A stretch of 64,000 nucleotides of DNA. It comes from Phormidesmis priestleyi ULC007. GTDB taxonomy: Bacteria; Cyanobacteriota; Cyanobacteriia; Leptolyngbyales; Leptolyngbyaceae. The notes under the pieces are model-generated. The model was not told the DNA's origin and ran no database searches. It saw nothing but the letters and a program-made list of their open reading frames with translations. The stretch lies in NCBI RefSeq assembly GCF_001895925.1, contig NZ_MPPI01000021.1, forward strand, positions 1 to 64,000, written 5' to 3'. Each line of letters opens with the position of its first letter. Position 1 is the first letter of the stretch. A program made the position numbers and the translations under genes. Shown in pieces: positions 52,151-61,500 of this stretch.

Positions 52151-52572
52151 AGCAAAGCTCCAATGCGGTGTAGAAAGAAAGCAGGTTCGGGAGCTTGTAA
52201 CCCAAACCGCTTCACGTCGACAAAATCACGAAGGTTGTAGGTGATGATGTAATTACATTCTGCCTTAACTGCTAGTTCGAGAACCCTATCATCTTTAGGA
52301 TCGGGAAGGTAAGGTCGCCACAAGAAGAAGATTTGATGGTGTTTAGCCACAGCGCAGTGAAAACCGAGCAGGTCGTTTGCTACCGTTTGATTAATCTGAA
52401 GTCTCTACAATCGATACAGTACCTCTTCGTATTCCAAAACTAATGGGACAGAGAGGTGTATGTCAAAAAGTCCCGTGTCTACAAGCGTAAGTAATCTGAA
52501 GGCACTTCCGCGTTTAGAGCGTAACCCAGAAACGATGACGTTCGTATCAATAACAATTTGCGGATTAGACAT
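52147..52572 (-). pseudogene. PIN-domain toxin interrupted by one TAG
   Basis: VapC-like nuclease of the COG1569 group. NPQIVIDTNVIVSGLRSKRG (first Asp of the PIN site), LSVPLVLEYEEVLYRL, then TAG at 52405-52407, and continuing in the same frame RLQINQTVANDLLGFHCAVA, FFLWRPYLPDPKDDRVLELA (second acidic cluster), NYIITYNLRDFVD and a normal C-terminus. Apart from the TAG the gene is complete, and the TAG is one C-to-T change from CAG. Start taken at ATG 52572. The following antitoxin gene overlaps by four bases. Likely an inactivated toxin, unless the TAG is read through or is a sequencing error. Confidence 0.75.
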
Positions 52573-52632
52573 TAAGCCATAATAGGGGCGTTTAGCTTTT
52601 CGTTCTCTCAACAAAGCTTATACACGGCATCT

Positions 52633-53394
52633 ATGTCTAATCTTTCGCTCTATCAGCTTGACCCATTAAATCGATTCAGCGATCGTGCCGCCAACTATGC
52701 CAACTATCGCCCCAGCTACCCGACTGAAGCGATCGATCAACTGCTTTTAGAATTGGGTGAACCGTCTCAATTAATTGCAGCCGATATCAGTGCGGGAACA
52801 GGCATTTCGTCTCGGTTGTTGGCAGATCGGGGGGTGAATGTGTGGGCGATCGAACCCAACGCCGCGATGAGTGCTGCCGCAGAAACGCATCCCAAAGTCA
52901 AATATCAACAGGCATCAGCAGAACAAACTGGCTTACCCGATCAGTCAGTAGACTTGGTGACGTGTTTTCAGTCGTTTCACTGGTTTGAGCCAGACTCGAC
53001 ACTCGCTGAGTTTCATCGGATTCTTAAGTCATCAGGACGGCTAGCGCTGGTGTGGAACAACCGAGACTTAAACGATTTGTTGACTCAAGAGGTGGGGGAA
53101 ATTATGCGGAAAGCGTCCGATAAGCATCCTGCTCTCGATCGTCCAGAGGTTTTTCCTGAAAATCCCAATTTTATCAACGTGCAGGAATTCCGTTTTTTGT
53201 CTCAACAAGCCCTTGATCAAACAGGATTGATTGGCAACGCCAAGAGCCGATCGTATATTCCGCAAGCAGGAGCGGCTTATGAACAACTGCTCGTCGATCT
53301 CAATGATTTGTATGAGCGCTGGGTAGACGATCGTGGCTTTGTCTATTTGAAGTATCAAACCAAAGTTTTTTTAGCGAGTCCGCAAACTGTTTAA
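52633..53394 (+). CDS. class I SAM-dependent methyltransferase
   Basis: A 253-residue methyltransferase of the methyltransferase-11 type. RFSDRAANYANYRPSYPTEA at the N-terminus, IAADISAGTGISSRLLADRG for SAM motif I, VWAIEPNAAMSAAAETH for motif II, VDLVTCFQSFHWFEPD for motif III and LKSSGRLALVWNNRD. The substrate is unknown. ATG 52633 lies 61 bases from the divergent toxin start. Confidence 0.85.
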   Translation: MSNLSLYQLDPLNRFSDRAANYANYRPSYPTEAIDQLLLELGEPSQLIAADISAGTGISSRLLADRGVNVWAIEPNAAMSAAAETHPKVKYQQASAEQTGLPDQSVDLVTCFQSFHWFEPDSTLAEFHRILKSSGRLALVWNNRDLNDLLTQEVGEIMRKASDKHPALDRPEVFPENPNFINVQEFRFLSQQALDQTGLIGNAKSRSYIPQAGAAYEQLLVDLNDLYERWVDDRGFVYLKYQTKVFLASPQTV

Positions 53395-53491
53395 TGAATA
53401 ACGTCAGTTCGGGTTAATCATTGCCTGCCTAGCGATTGAACCTGGTCTCCTGTGCAGCCTGCGATAGTTTGATCGTCCAATGCCGAGCGTC

Positions 53492-53600
53492 TCGCCCCCT
53501 AAATCCCCCATGCTGGGGGACTTGGAATGGGCACAATTTCTTGAACGCGGTCGATCTTTCTGCTTCAAAGTCCCCCAAGTTTGGGGGATTTAGGGGGCGA
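53492..53600. mobile_element. 109-bp palindromic MITE-like element
   Basis: Terminal inverted repeats of about 36 bases: the left end starts TCGCCCCCTAAATCCCCCA and runs to 53527; the right end is its near-perfect reverse complement (53564-53600, about 34 of 37 positions). Each arm contains its own hairpin (CCCCC...GGGGG). The centre is ~36 bases without a gene. No target duplication is evident. It lies in the 316-base gap between the methyltransferase and the CysO-like gene and shares sequence blocks with the repeat at 4125-4203. Confidence 0.75.
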
Positions 53601-53650
53601 AGGGAACTGAAACGGAGCAGTAACTTATCCCGAACTCAGGTTGAATACTA

Positions 53651-53682
53651 AAAACCGTTAGCAAGAAATTCTTACCAACGGC
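53651..53682 (-). terminator. intrinsic terminator after the CysO-like gene
   Basis: On the minus strand: CCGTTGGTAAGA, a short loop, TCTTGCTAACGG, then five T. A stem of about twelve pairs with two wobbles. It ends the thrC/sulfur-carrier transcript. Confidence 0.8.
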
Positions 53683-53710
53683 TCAATAAATGGGAGAAGG
53701 CTTGATTTGA

Positions 53711-53986
53711 TCAGCCACCCGCGATCGCCGGAATAATGCTAACTTCATCGCCATCGTTAAGTGAAGTATTCACGCCATCTAAAAAGCGAATGTCTTCACT
53801 ATTAACATAGAAATTAACGAATCGCCGTAGTTGTCCTTGTTCGTCACAAAGACGGGCTTTAATGCCGGGGCAACTTAGTTCGAGAGACTCTAGCAACTCT
53901 GCAACGCTAGTGCCACTGCAATCAACGGTTGCTTGATCATTGGTGAGTTTCTGCAATGGGGTGGGAATGAGAACTTTAACAGCCAT
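53711..53986 (-). CDS. MoaD/ThiS-family sulfur carrier, CysO-like
   Basis: A 91-residue ubiquitin-like protein ending in the diagnostic ...[25 protein letters not shown] and [14 protein letters not shown] match actinobacterial CysO, which carries thiocarboxylate sulfur for a cysteine synthase, better than MoaD or ThiS. It lies 82 bases after a PLP-dependent threonine synthase gene on the same strand. A thiocarboxylate-dependent amino-acid synthase partnership is therefore attractive but unproven. An activating E1-like (MoeB) gene is not in the window. Confidence 0.82.
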   Translation of the reverse strand: MAVKVLIPTPLQKLTNDQATVDCSGTSVAELLESLELSCPGIKARLCDEQGQLRRFVNFYVNSEDIRFLDGVNTSLNDGDEVSIIPAIAGG

Positions 53987-54068
53987 GATGAAGGAAAAAT
54001 GGTGAGTGATTAATGATTAGTGATGAACGATGAGCGGTCTTGAATACAGCCCTCATCATTGATCATTT

Positions 54069-55373
54069 TTAGACGAGAACTTGCTGCCACTCTAGACGAT
54101 CGAGGGTTTTTGACCGCTCTAGGGCCCGCTCAAAGCTGTCGAGTTTTGGCTCGATCGTAAACGGTTCGCCGACGTAGCCTTGTACGGCTTCTTGAGTCTT
54201 GAGACCGTTACCTGTGATGTAGACAACTGTGACTTCTTCGGGATCAATCTTCCCGGCTTCGACCAGCTTTTTGAGAACGGCGATCGTCGTTCCGCCTGCG
54301 GTTTCAGTGAAGATGCCTTCGGTTTCGGCTAAGAGCTTAATGCCCTCAATGATTTCGGCATCGTTGACTGAGGTGATGGTGCCATTAGTCTTGCGGGCAA
54401 TGTCGATCGCATATACGCCATCTGCGGGGTTGCCGATCGCGATCGATTTGGCGATCGTGTTGGGCTTCACGGGTGAGATAAAGTCACGTCCTTCTTCAAA
54501 GGCTTTGGCGATCGGAGAACAGCCTTCGGCTTGAGCACCGCTAAACCGCACAGGCTTCGCATCGACTAACCCAACTTCTACAAATTCTTGGAAGCCTTTA
54601 TAAATCTTGGTGAATAGAGAACCCGACGCTAACGGCGCAACAATGTGATCGGGCAACTGCCATCCTAGTTGTTCCGCCACCTCGTAGCCCAGCGTCTTAG
54701 AGCCTTCTGAATAGTAGGGACGAAGGTTAATATTCACAAAGCCCCAGCCGTGGGTGTTGGCGACCTCAGAGCAAAGCCGATTCACCTGATCGTAATTGCC
54801 GTGAACAGACATCACCGTCGGATTGTAAATCAGAGTGCCCATCACTTTGCCTGCTTCGAGGTCAGAAGGAATGAACACACAGCAGTCTAGACCCGCATGA
54901 GCCGCGATCGCGGCTGTCGAGTTTGCCAAATTTCCAGTGCTGGCACAAGAAACAGTGGTAAAGCCTAGCTCTTGGGCGCGAGTCAATGCAACGGATACGA
55001 CCCGATCCTTAAAGCTCAAAGTCGGCATATTCACCGCGTCGTTCTTGATGTAAAGCTTTTTGAGACCCAAGCGACGGGCTAAACGGTTAGATTGCACCAG
55101 AGGAGTCATGCCCGTGCCGACATCGATCGGGGTGTTAGTGGCAACTGGCAAAAACGGACGATAGCGCCAAATCGAGTTAGGGCCTGCCTGAATCGTTTCG
55201 CGGGTGACAGTGCGGCGCAAGAACTCATAGTCGTATTTCACTTCTAATGGGCCGAAGCAAAACTCACATACGTGACTCGCTTTCAGTTCATACTCTGCGC
55301 CACACTCTTTACACTTCAACGCTTCAAAGGCAGCAGTGGTAGAGTGAGTTTTGGGTTGAGTCGCCTGAGTCAT
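54069..55373 (-). CDS. thrC: threonine synthase with N-terminal zinc ribbon
   Basis: A 434-residue PLP enzyme. The N-terminus carries C21-C24...C36-C39 (LKCKECGAEY, HVCEFCFGP), a rubredoxin-like knuckle seen in cyanobacterial and archaeal threonine synthases. The PLP lysine is K122 in NMPTLSFKDRVV; CASTGNLANSTAAIAAHAG and APLASGSLFTKIYKGF bind the phosphate; YITGNGLKTQEAVQ ends the core. A shorter paralogue lies at 8860-9972. Its downstream gene is a CysO-like sulfur carrier, so a side activity in sulfur metabolism is conceivable. ATG 55373. Confidence 0.9.
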   Translation of the reverse strand: MTQATQPKTHSTTAAFEALKCKECGAEYELKASHVCEFCFGPLEVKYDYEFLRRTVTRETIQAGPNSIWRYRPFLPVATNTPIDVGTGMTPLVQSNRLARRLGLKKLYIKNDAVNMPTLSFKDRVVSVALTRAQELGFTTVSCASTGNLANSTAAIAAHAGLDCCVFIPSDLEAGKVMGTLIYNPTVMSVHGNYDQVNRLCSEVANTHGWGFVNINLRPYYSEGSKTLGYEVAEQLGWQLPDHIVAPLASGSLFTKIYKGFQEFVEVGLVDAKPVRFSGAQAEGCSPIAKAFEEGRDFISPVKPNTIAKSIAIGNPADGVYAIDIARKTNGTITSVNDAEIIEGIKLLAETEGIFTETAGGTTIAVLKKLVEAGKIDPEEVTVVYITGNGLKTQEAVQGYVGEPFTIEPKLDSFERALERSKTLDRLEWQQVLV

Positions 55374-55460
55374 ATCTTGAAATCCTCTCGGTGCAAGCGT
55401 TCTAAAGGTTTAACGGCTGACGTTGCCTGATAGTAACATGGGCAAAAAATCGAGTCAAAC

Positions 55461-55485
55461 AATCCCGACAGAAAAAGTCGGGATT
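55461..55485 (-). terminator. hairpin at the end of the MoaD-like gene
   Basis: AATCCCGAC (55461-55469) and GTCGGGATT (55477-55485) form a perfect 9-bp stem with a 7-base loop. It overlaps the TAA of the MoaD-like gene (minus) and is followed on that strand, after a short gap, by a T-rich stretch. Confidence 0.65.
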
Positions 55486-55744
55486 AAATTCCACCGCTCA
55501 CTGGCGGAATGAAGACCACTTCGTCTCCTGGCTGAAGAACAGTGTCAGGCTCGACAAATTGCAGGTTCACGCCAAATCGAGTCAGATCGCGCCATTGAGT
55601 CAGTTCAGGATGCTTGGCGATCAGCCGATCGCGCACGTCAGCCACAGTTGCCCCAGCCGGGAGTTCTAGCATTAACTCTGGAGTCCCGCAGGCTTCTTGA
55701 TAAACCGCAAACAGTTTGACCACGATCGTGATGGAATCAGGCAT
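55484..55744 (-). CDS. moaD: MoaD-like ubiquitin-fold protein
   Basis: An 86-residue beta-grasp protein. IVVKLFAVYQEACGTPELML, LPAGATVADVRDRLIAKHPE and DEVVFIPPVSGGI follow MoaD, the small subunit of molybdopterin synthase. Functional MoaD ends in GG; here one extra Ile follows, so it would need processing or may be a related non-canonical carrier. No other molybdenum-cofactor gene is adjacent. It lies upstream of the zinc-ribbon threonine synthase gene and is separated from it by a hairpin. Confidence 0.8.
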   Translation of the reverse strand: MPDSITIVVKLFAVYQEACGTPELMLELPAGATVADVRDRLIAKHPELTQWRDLTRFGVNLQFVEPDTVLQPGDEVVFIPPVSGGI

Positions 55745-55884
55745 GATTAAAAGCGTTCAACGATGAGCTATTTGCTCTCAGCTTACTTGCTGATCGTTTG
55801 GGGAGTAAAATCAGAATAAGACCGCTTCACTGCCGATCGTGGAGCTTTGCCCTCGACCGCCCATCCAGTTACTGATGTCTTTTA

Positions 55885-57864
55885 ATGACTTACTGCCTAA
55901 ACCCTGAGTGTAAGCGCCCGCAGAATGTTGATGGGACGGAGTTTTGCCAAAGCTGCGGAGTAAAACTGGTGCCGACACTGCGAGGGCGCTATCGTGTTTT
56001 AAAGCCTTTGGGTCAAGGCGGGTTTGGCAAAACGTTTCTCGCTGTCGATGAAGATCGGCTGAAAACCTATTGTGTGATTAAGCAGTTTTCCCCTCAGTTG
56101 AAAGGCACTAAAGGGTTAGAAAAGGCAGTAAGACTGTTTGAACAAGAAGCGATGCGCCTTCATGAACTGGGTGAGCATCCTCACATTCCGACGCTGCTTG
56201 CCTATTTTGAGCATGATCAGCGACTTTATTTAGTGCAGCAATTTATCGAAGGCCCAACGCTGGCACAAGAACTGCATCGGCAAGGAGCTTTTAGTGAACA
56301 AAAGATTCGAGAAGTGCTGGTGCGACTGCTGCCGATTTTGAAATTTGTGCACGATCATCATGTCATTCATCGCGATATCACACCTTCAAATATTATTCGT
56401 CGCAAACTCGATGGCAGACTCGTATTGATTGATTTTGGGGTTGCCAAGCTCTTAACCGAAAGCCCCTCAACTCAACCCGGAACCAAAATCGGCACCGAAG
56501 GCTATGCGCCGATCGAGCAATTGCGAAACGGTCAAGCCTACCCCGCTAGTGACTTTTATAGCCTGGGCGCAACCTGTGTCTATCTGCTGACTCAAATCAG
56601 ACCTGAAGATCTCTACGATCCGCTGGCAGGGCATTGGCTGTGGCGAGAAAAGCTGGCGCAGCGAGGAGCGGCGGTTAGCGATCGCATCGGGCAAATGCTC
56701 GACAAAATGCTAAAAGATCTGGTCAACGATCGCTATCAAACCGCAGACGAAGCCATGCGTGATCTGCGAGCTGCCTTATCGACTCCTGCGTTTGCCTCTC
56801 CTCAAGGGTCGTCTCGGTCTGCTAGCGCGCCGGGCGTGACTCAACCGCCCACTTCTGGCTCACCGAGAGATTCAGGAGCCAGACCTTCTGGAGAAACACC
56901 TTCGGGTTCACCTCAGCCCCCAATTTCTCAACCCTCGTTTCCGAGAGGCAAAGTTCAGCCATCTTCTAAAAGTCGGCAGGTTCGGAAATGTTTGCATACG
57001 TTAAGCGGGCACTCATCTTGGGTAGTTGCGATCGCCCTCAGTTCAGATGCCAGAACGTTGATTAGCGGTGGCTTAGACGATCGCATCATGCTGTGGGATT
57101 TAACCACTGGCGAACGGCTTGGCATTCTCACAGGGCACAGCAAACCGATCAACTGTTTGGCAACCAGCCCCGATGGCAAGACGTTGATTAGTTGCAGTGA
57201 TGACGACACAATTAAAATTTGGCAGCTTCCGAATGGAGCCATGCTGCGATCGCTAGCGGGTCACAGTCGCGATGTCAACTCGGTTGCCGTTAGCCCCGAT
57301 GGACAGTTTTTTGCCAGTGGCAGCGAAGACCGCACCGTCTGCGTATGGCGCACCAAAACTGGAGAACTCCTACAAAGTTTTACTGACCTAGCGGGAATGG
57401 TGCGATCGGTCGCAATCAGCCCCAACAGCCAGATTCTTGCCAGTGGTGGACTTGATAATCAGATTAAGTTATGGAACCTCCACACGGGTCATCTCGTGCG
57501 AACTCTGAGCGGACACATTAATTCAGTGATGTCGATCGCCATCAGTCCCGATGGGCAAATTTTGGCCAGCAGCAGCAAAGACAAAACGATCAAGCTGTGG
57601 AACCCCAACACTGGCGAAGTGATTCGCACATTGTTGGGTCACACCGAGATTGTTAACTCGATCGCCATTAGCCCCGACGGTAGAACGCTGATTAGTGGCA
57701 GTAATGACAAAACAGTGAAGCTCTGGGTTCTCAACACGGGTGAATTAATCGGCACACTCACCGAGCATACTAACTCTGTAAACGTGGTTGCTGTCAGCGC
57801 TGACGGGCGACGGTTTGCAAGTGGTAGTTCTGATAACACTGTGAAAGTTTGGCAACTGGTTTAA
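55885..57864 (+). CDS. zinc-ribbon Ser/Thr protein kinase with WD40 repeats
   Basis: A 659-residue cytosolic kinase of the cyanobacterial Hanks/WD40 type. CLNPECKR...FCQSCG is an N-terminal zinc ribbon; the kinase domain spans ~34-300 with LGQGGFGKTFLA, YCVIKQF, HVIHRDITPSNIIRRK (catalytic D164) and LIDFGVAKLL. A Ser/Pro-rich linker (~305-365) leads to seven WD40 repeats (about 365-659), each of the form GHxxxVxxxAxSPDGxxLxSGSxDxTIKLW. The repeats are close to one another and make the DNA repetitive at 56990-57860. Substrate unknown. GTG or ATG upstream is not needed: ATG 55885. Confidence 0.92.
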   Translation: MTYCLNPECKRPQNVDGTEFCQSCGVKLVPTLRGRYRVLKPLGQGGFGKTFLAVDEDRLKTYCVIKQFSPQLKGTKGLEKAVRLFEQEAMRLHELGEHPHIPTLLAYFEHDQRLYLVQQFIEGPTLAQELHRQGAFSEQKIREVLVRLLPILKFVHDHHVIHRDITPSNIIRRKLDGRLVLIDFGVAKLLTESPSTQPGTKIGTEGYAPIEQLRNGQAYPASDFYSLGATCVYLLTQIRPEDLYDPLAGHWLWREKLAQRGAAVSDRIGQMLDKMLKDLVNDRYQTADEAMRDLRAALSTPAFASPQGSSRSASAPGVTQPPTSGSPRDSGARPSGETPSGSPQPPISQPSFPRGKVQPSSKSRQVRKCLHTLSGHSSWVVAIALSSDARTLISGGLDDRIMLWDLTTGERLGILTGHSKPINCLATSPDGKTLISCSDDDTIKIWQLPNGAMLRSLAGHSRDVNSVAVSPDGQFFASGSEDRTVCVWRTKTGELLQSFTDLAGMVRSVAISPNSQILASGGLDNQIKLWNLHTGHLVRTLSGHINSVMSIAISPDGQILASSSKDKTIKLWNPNTGEVIRTLLGHTEIVNSIAISPDGRTLISGSNDKTVKLWVLNTGELIGTLTEHTNSVNVVAVSADGRRFASGSSDNTVKVWQLV

Positions 57865-57950
57865 CCTGGTTCAAAGTGGTCTGGAGGTGATGTGGCTCCT
57901 TTGCCTGAGCAAGCCTTGGCGATCGCGCTACTGCAAGGTGAGCAATCGTC

Positions 57951-58340
57951 TCAATTACTGACGCAATGAATAACGCTCTTAGTAGAAAGGGCAAGCTCAA
58001 GTAAAGCCTCTAGATCCTTCATGAGAAACCAGTTTAGATGATGCTTATCTAGATATCGGTCTGCTAGCTCAGAAAGAACTTGTTCACGTAGTTGAAGATC
58101 TTTTGGAAGTTTATTACCTTTCAAGTAATGCTTTCTGGCATCAGATCGGCTCAATTCCATTATGTTATGCAACTCACTGAGCCAGATCTTTTGCATGTCT
58201 TCATGCAATTTCGTATGTTGAAAAACTAGGAAGTTTTTAATAGCAGGGTTCTGAATCTTATTGACAAACCGTAGTAGAAAAATATCATCAATCTGTAAAT
58301 TGATAGAGATTGTATTGTCAGTTCTAATCTGCCATTGCAT
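57951..58340 (-). CDS. hypothetical protein, 129 aa
   Basis: A soluble, mainly helical protein: IDDIFLLRFVNKIQNPAIKN, EDMQKIWLSELHNIMELSRS, REQVLSELADRYLDKHHLNW and LMKDLEALLELALSTKS. I recognise no family. It is AT-richer than neighbouring genes, and it is converged on by the kinase-WD40 gene. It lies on the same strand as dnaE and the 59-codon ORF upstream, 26 bases away. Confidence 0.5.
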   Translation of the reverse strand: MQWQIRTDNTISINLQIDDIFLLRFVNKIQNPAIKNFLVFQHTKLHEDMQKIWLSELHNIMELSRSDARKHYLKGNKLPKDLQLREQVLSELADRYLDKHHLNWFLMKDLEALLELALSTKSVIHCVSN

Positions 58341-58366
58341 TTGTTGTTCTCTGGCTTAGGTTAACC

Positions 58367-58546
58367 CTACTGAGTTTGAGCAGCCACCACATCCAGCGTT
58401 TTCCCCTGCTGAAACACCTCGATCGTATAGCCCGATTCTTGGAGCGCTTGAGAAAACGGCAGCTCATCCACAATCACTCCACGATCGCCCGTCACCGCCG
58501 CACTTTCTGGCACATCTCGCTGCAAAATTGCCCAATGAAACAACAT
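58367..58546 (-). CDS. 59-aa hypothetical protein downstream of dnaE
   Basis: ATG 58546 to TAG 58367 encodes MLFHWAILQRDVPESAAVTG, DRGVIVDELPFSQALQESGY, TIEVFQQGKTLDVVAAQTQ. The composition, HIP1-related codons (GGCGATCGT) and lack of rare codons look genuine, but no family is recognised. It lies 35 bases after the dnaE stop on the same strand and could be cotranscribed. The frame is open a little upstream of the ATG (SRSAD), so it might also be the C-terminus of a formerly longer protein. Confidence 0.5.
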   Translation of the reverse strand: MLFHWAILQRDVPESAAVTGDRGVIVDELPFSQALQESGYTIEVFQQGKTLDVVAAQTQ

Positions 58547-58581
58547 ATCCGCTGAGCGGCTCTTAGTATGTAGTGATCTAT

Positions 58582-61500
58582 TTAAGCACTAACTAACGAA
58601 GACACTCGTGCCCGAAAGCCTTCTTTTCCTAAAGCCGTCACCGTTGCGTGTTCGTCTTGCACCCGAAACTTTTGCCCAAACCGCACAAAATAACGACGAT
58701 CGTGAGCACTGACGATCGCTACCACTGAAATCCTAGCGCTATGGTCTTCGCCTCGCTGCTCTTGCAGGATTTGCCGCAGTCGATATTGTTCTTGACTGTC
58801 GTTTGCTTTACTCGGTTCGAGTTCGACCATCACCATGCGGACGGTTTCGATCGGTTCTGCATCGTCAAGGATGAACTGCACCTGATCATCGCGGCGATCG
58901 ACTTTGCCCCACACCATCAGTCGGGCATCGGGAACGATCAGATGTCCAATTCGCTCGAAAGATTTGGGGAAGACGACGGCTTCTGAGTGCCCGGTCAGGT
59001 CTTCGATCGTGATGATTGCCATCCGATCGCCCTTCTTGGTGGTGACGGCTTTGACGTTGGTGAGCATGACGATCGCGCTGATGCTGTCGCCTTCTTGACG
59101 ATCTCCCAAATCGCTCAAGCTAATCGGCGCAAGAATCTTTGCTGACTCTTGCAACTGTTTAAGTGGATGATCAGAGATATAAAAGCCGAGAACTTCTTTT
59201 TCTAAACGCAGTTTTTCTTGCTGCGGAAAGTCGGGCACTTTTGGCGCTTTGGGTGCCGTCTCAAAGCTGGATTGCTGACTCGCACCGCCGCCCATCAAGT
59301 CGAACAAATTGCCCTGACCGCTGACCCGATCTTTAGCGCGAGATTGTGCCCAATCCATCACCAGTTCTAAGTCTTGGATAAGTTGATTGCGATTTGAATC
59401 AACGTTGTCAAAGGCTCCACAGTAGATTAGAGATTCTAAGGCTCGACGATTAATGGCGCGGGAGTCTACGCGATCGCACAAGTCTGCCAGCGATTTGAAC
59501 TCGCCTTTTTCTTCTCTAGAGACAAGGAGGGCTTCAACTGCACTTTGTCCCACATTTCTGACGGCGTTTAAGCCAAACAAAATGTTTTCTCCAGTCGGCG
59601 TAAAGTCTACGCCAGAGCGATTGATATCAGGCGACTGCACCTGAATATTCATGCTGACGCAAGAGGCAATATATTTCTGAACTTTATCTTGATCGCCACT
59701 GTTAGCGGTAATCAATGCCGCCATATATTCGACGGGATAGTTTGCTTTTAGATAAGCGGTTTGATAAGTGACGTATCCATAAGCTGTTGAGTGAGATTTG
59801 TTAAAGCAATATTCAGCAAATTGCACCATTTGCTCAAACAGCGCATCTGCAACGTTGGGTTTAACGTTGTTCTTCCCGGCACCTTCGACGAACATTTCGC
59901 GGTGCTTTTCCATTTCAGATTTTTTCTTTTTGCCCATCGCCCGACGCAGCAGATCCGCTTGACCGAGCGAATAGCCTGCCATATCTTGAGCAATCTTCAT
60001 GATTTGCTCTTGATAGACCATGATGCCGTAGGTTTCGTTGAGAATCGGTTTGAGAATGTCGTGCGCGTAGTCGATCGCTTCTCGCCCGTGTTTACGATTG
60101 ATAAATTTAGGAATCAGCCCCGCATCCAATGGGCCTGGACGATAAAGGGCAAGCACTGACGAAATATCTTCGATTCCTGACGGTTTGAGATCACGGACAA
60201 TTTGCCGCATCCCTGATGACTCAAGCTGGAAGACACCTTCTAACTCGCCTCGTGCTAGAAGCTTGTAGACTGCGGGATCTTCAAGCGATAGGTTATCAAG
60301 GTCGATCGTCACGTGACGAGTTTGCTCAACTAGCTCCACCGTTTTTTGGATCATCGTCAGGTTTTTGAGTCCCAAAAAGTCCATTTTTAGCAGACCCAGA
60401 GTTTCGATGTCCTCCATGTAATATTGGGTAAAGACTGCCCCATCCGCGTTGCGTTGAAGTGGCACGATCTCGTCGAGCGGATCGGAGGAAATCACAATTC
60501 CGGCAGCGTGAATGCCCACACTTTTGTTGGTGCCTTCAATCCCGATCGCGGTGTCTAGCCAGTGCCGCACTTTGGGATCTTTGTCATATTTCTCTTTGAA
60601 TTCTGGCGCAGGCGTTTTGTCAGAAATCATTACCTCCAGTTTGACGGGTTTGCCTCGAATCACCGGAATCAGTTTCGCCATGCGATCGGCATCGCCATAA
60701 GGCACATCTAATACTCGCGCTGTGTCTTTGAGAACCGCTTTAGAAGTCATGCGGTTGTAAGTGATGATCTGCGCGACTCGTTCAGTGCCATATTTTTGAG
60801 TGACATATTGGATCACTTCATCGCGGCGATCGATGCAAAAATCGGTATCAATATCTGGCATCGATTTCCGTTCGGGGTTGAGAAATCGCTCAAACAGCAA
60901 GCCGTGATGCACCGGATCGATATTGGTGATTCCGAGGGCATAAGCAACCAGCGATCCGGCTGCCGATCCACGTCCCGGCCCGACGGGAATGCCATGATCT
61001 CTAGCGTATTTGATGTAGTCCCACACGACTAGAAAGTAAGTCGCAAACCCCATCTGCTGCATCATTTCGAGTTCGTAGACTAGGCGATCTTGATAGACTT
61101 GGCTGACCTCGACGCGAGACTGGCATTTTAGCCGCTTAAAAAGTCCTTCCCAGGTGATTTGCTCTAGATAGGCATTATGCGTCTGACCCGTCGGAACGGG
61201 ATAATTGGGAATGCGCGGCTCATCCAAGATTTTGTATTCTTCGATTTTGTTGGCAACCTCGACGGTGGTGACGATCGCTTCTTCGATCACATCATCGGGC
61301 AAGTGGTCGCGAAACAACATCCGCATCTCGTCGGCTGATTTGAGATATTCGGTGCCGCTATATCTCAGTCGTTTGTCTTCTGAGATCAGCTTGCCCGTTT
61401 GAATGCACAGCAACGCATCGTGCGCCTCTACGTCATAGCAAGAAATGTAGTGAGAATCGTTGGTGGCAATGATTTTAATGTCTAGCTCACGGGCAATCTT

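Noticed and set aside
56990-57864. Regularly spaced DNA repeats that could suggest a repeat array.
   Set aside because: They are seven WD40 repeats in one reading frame, with variable bases and no spacer structure; not CRISPR.
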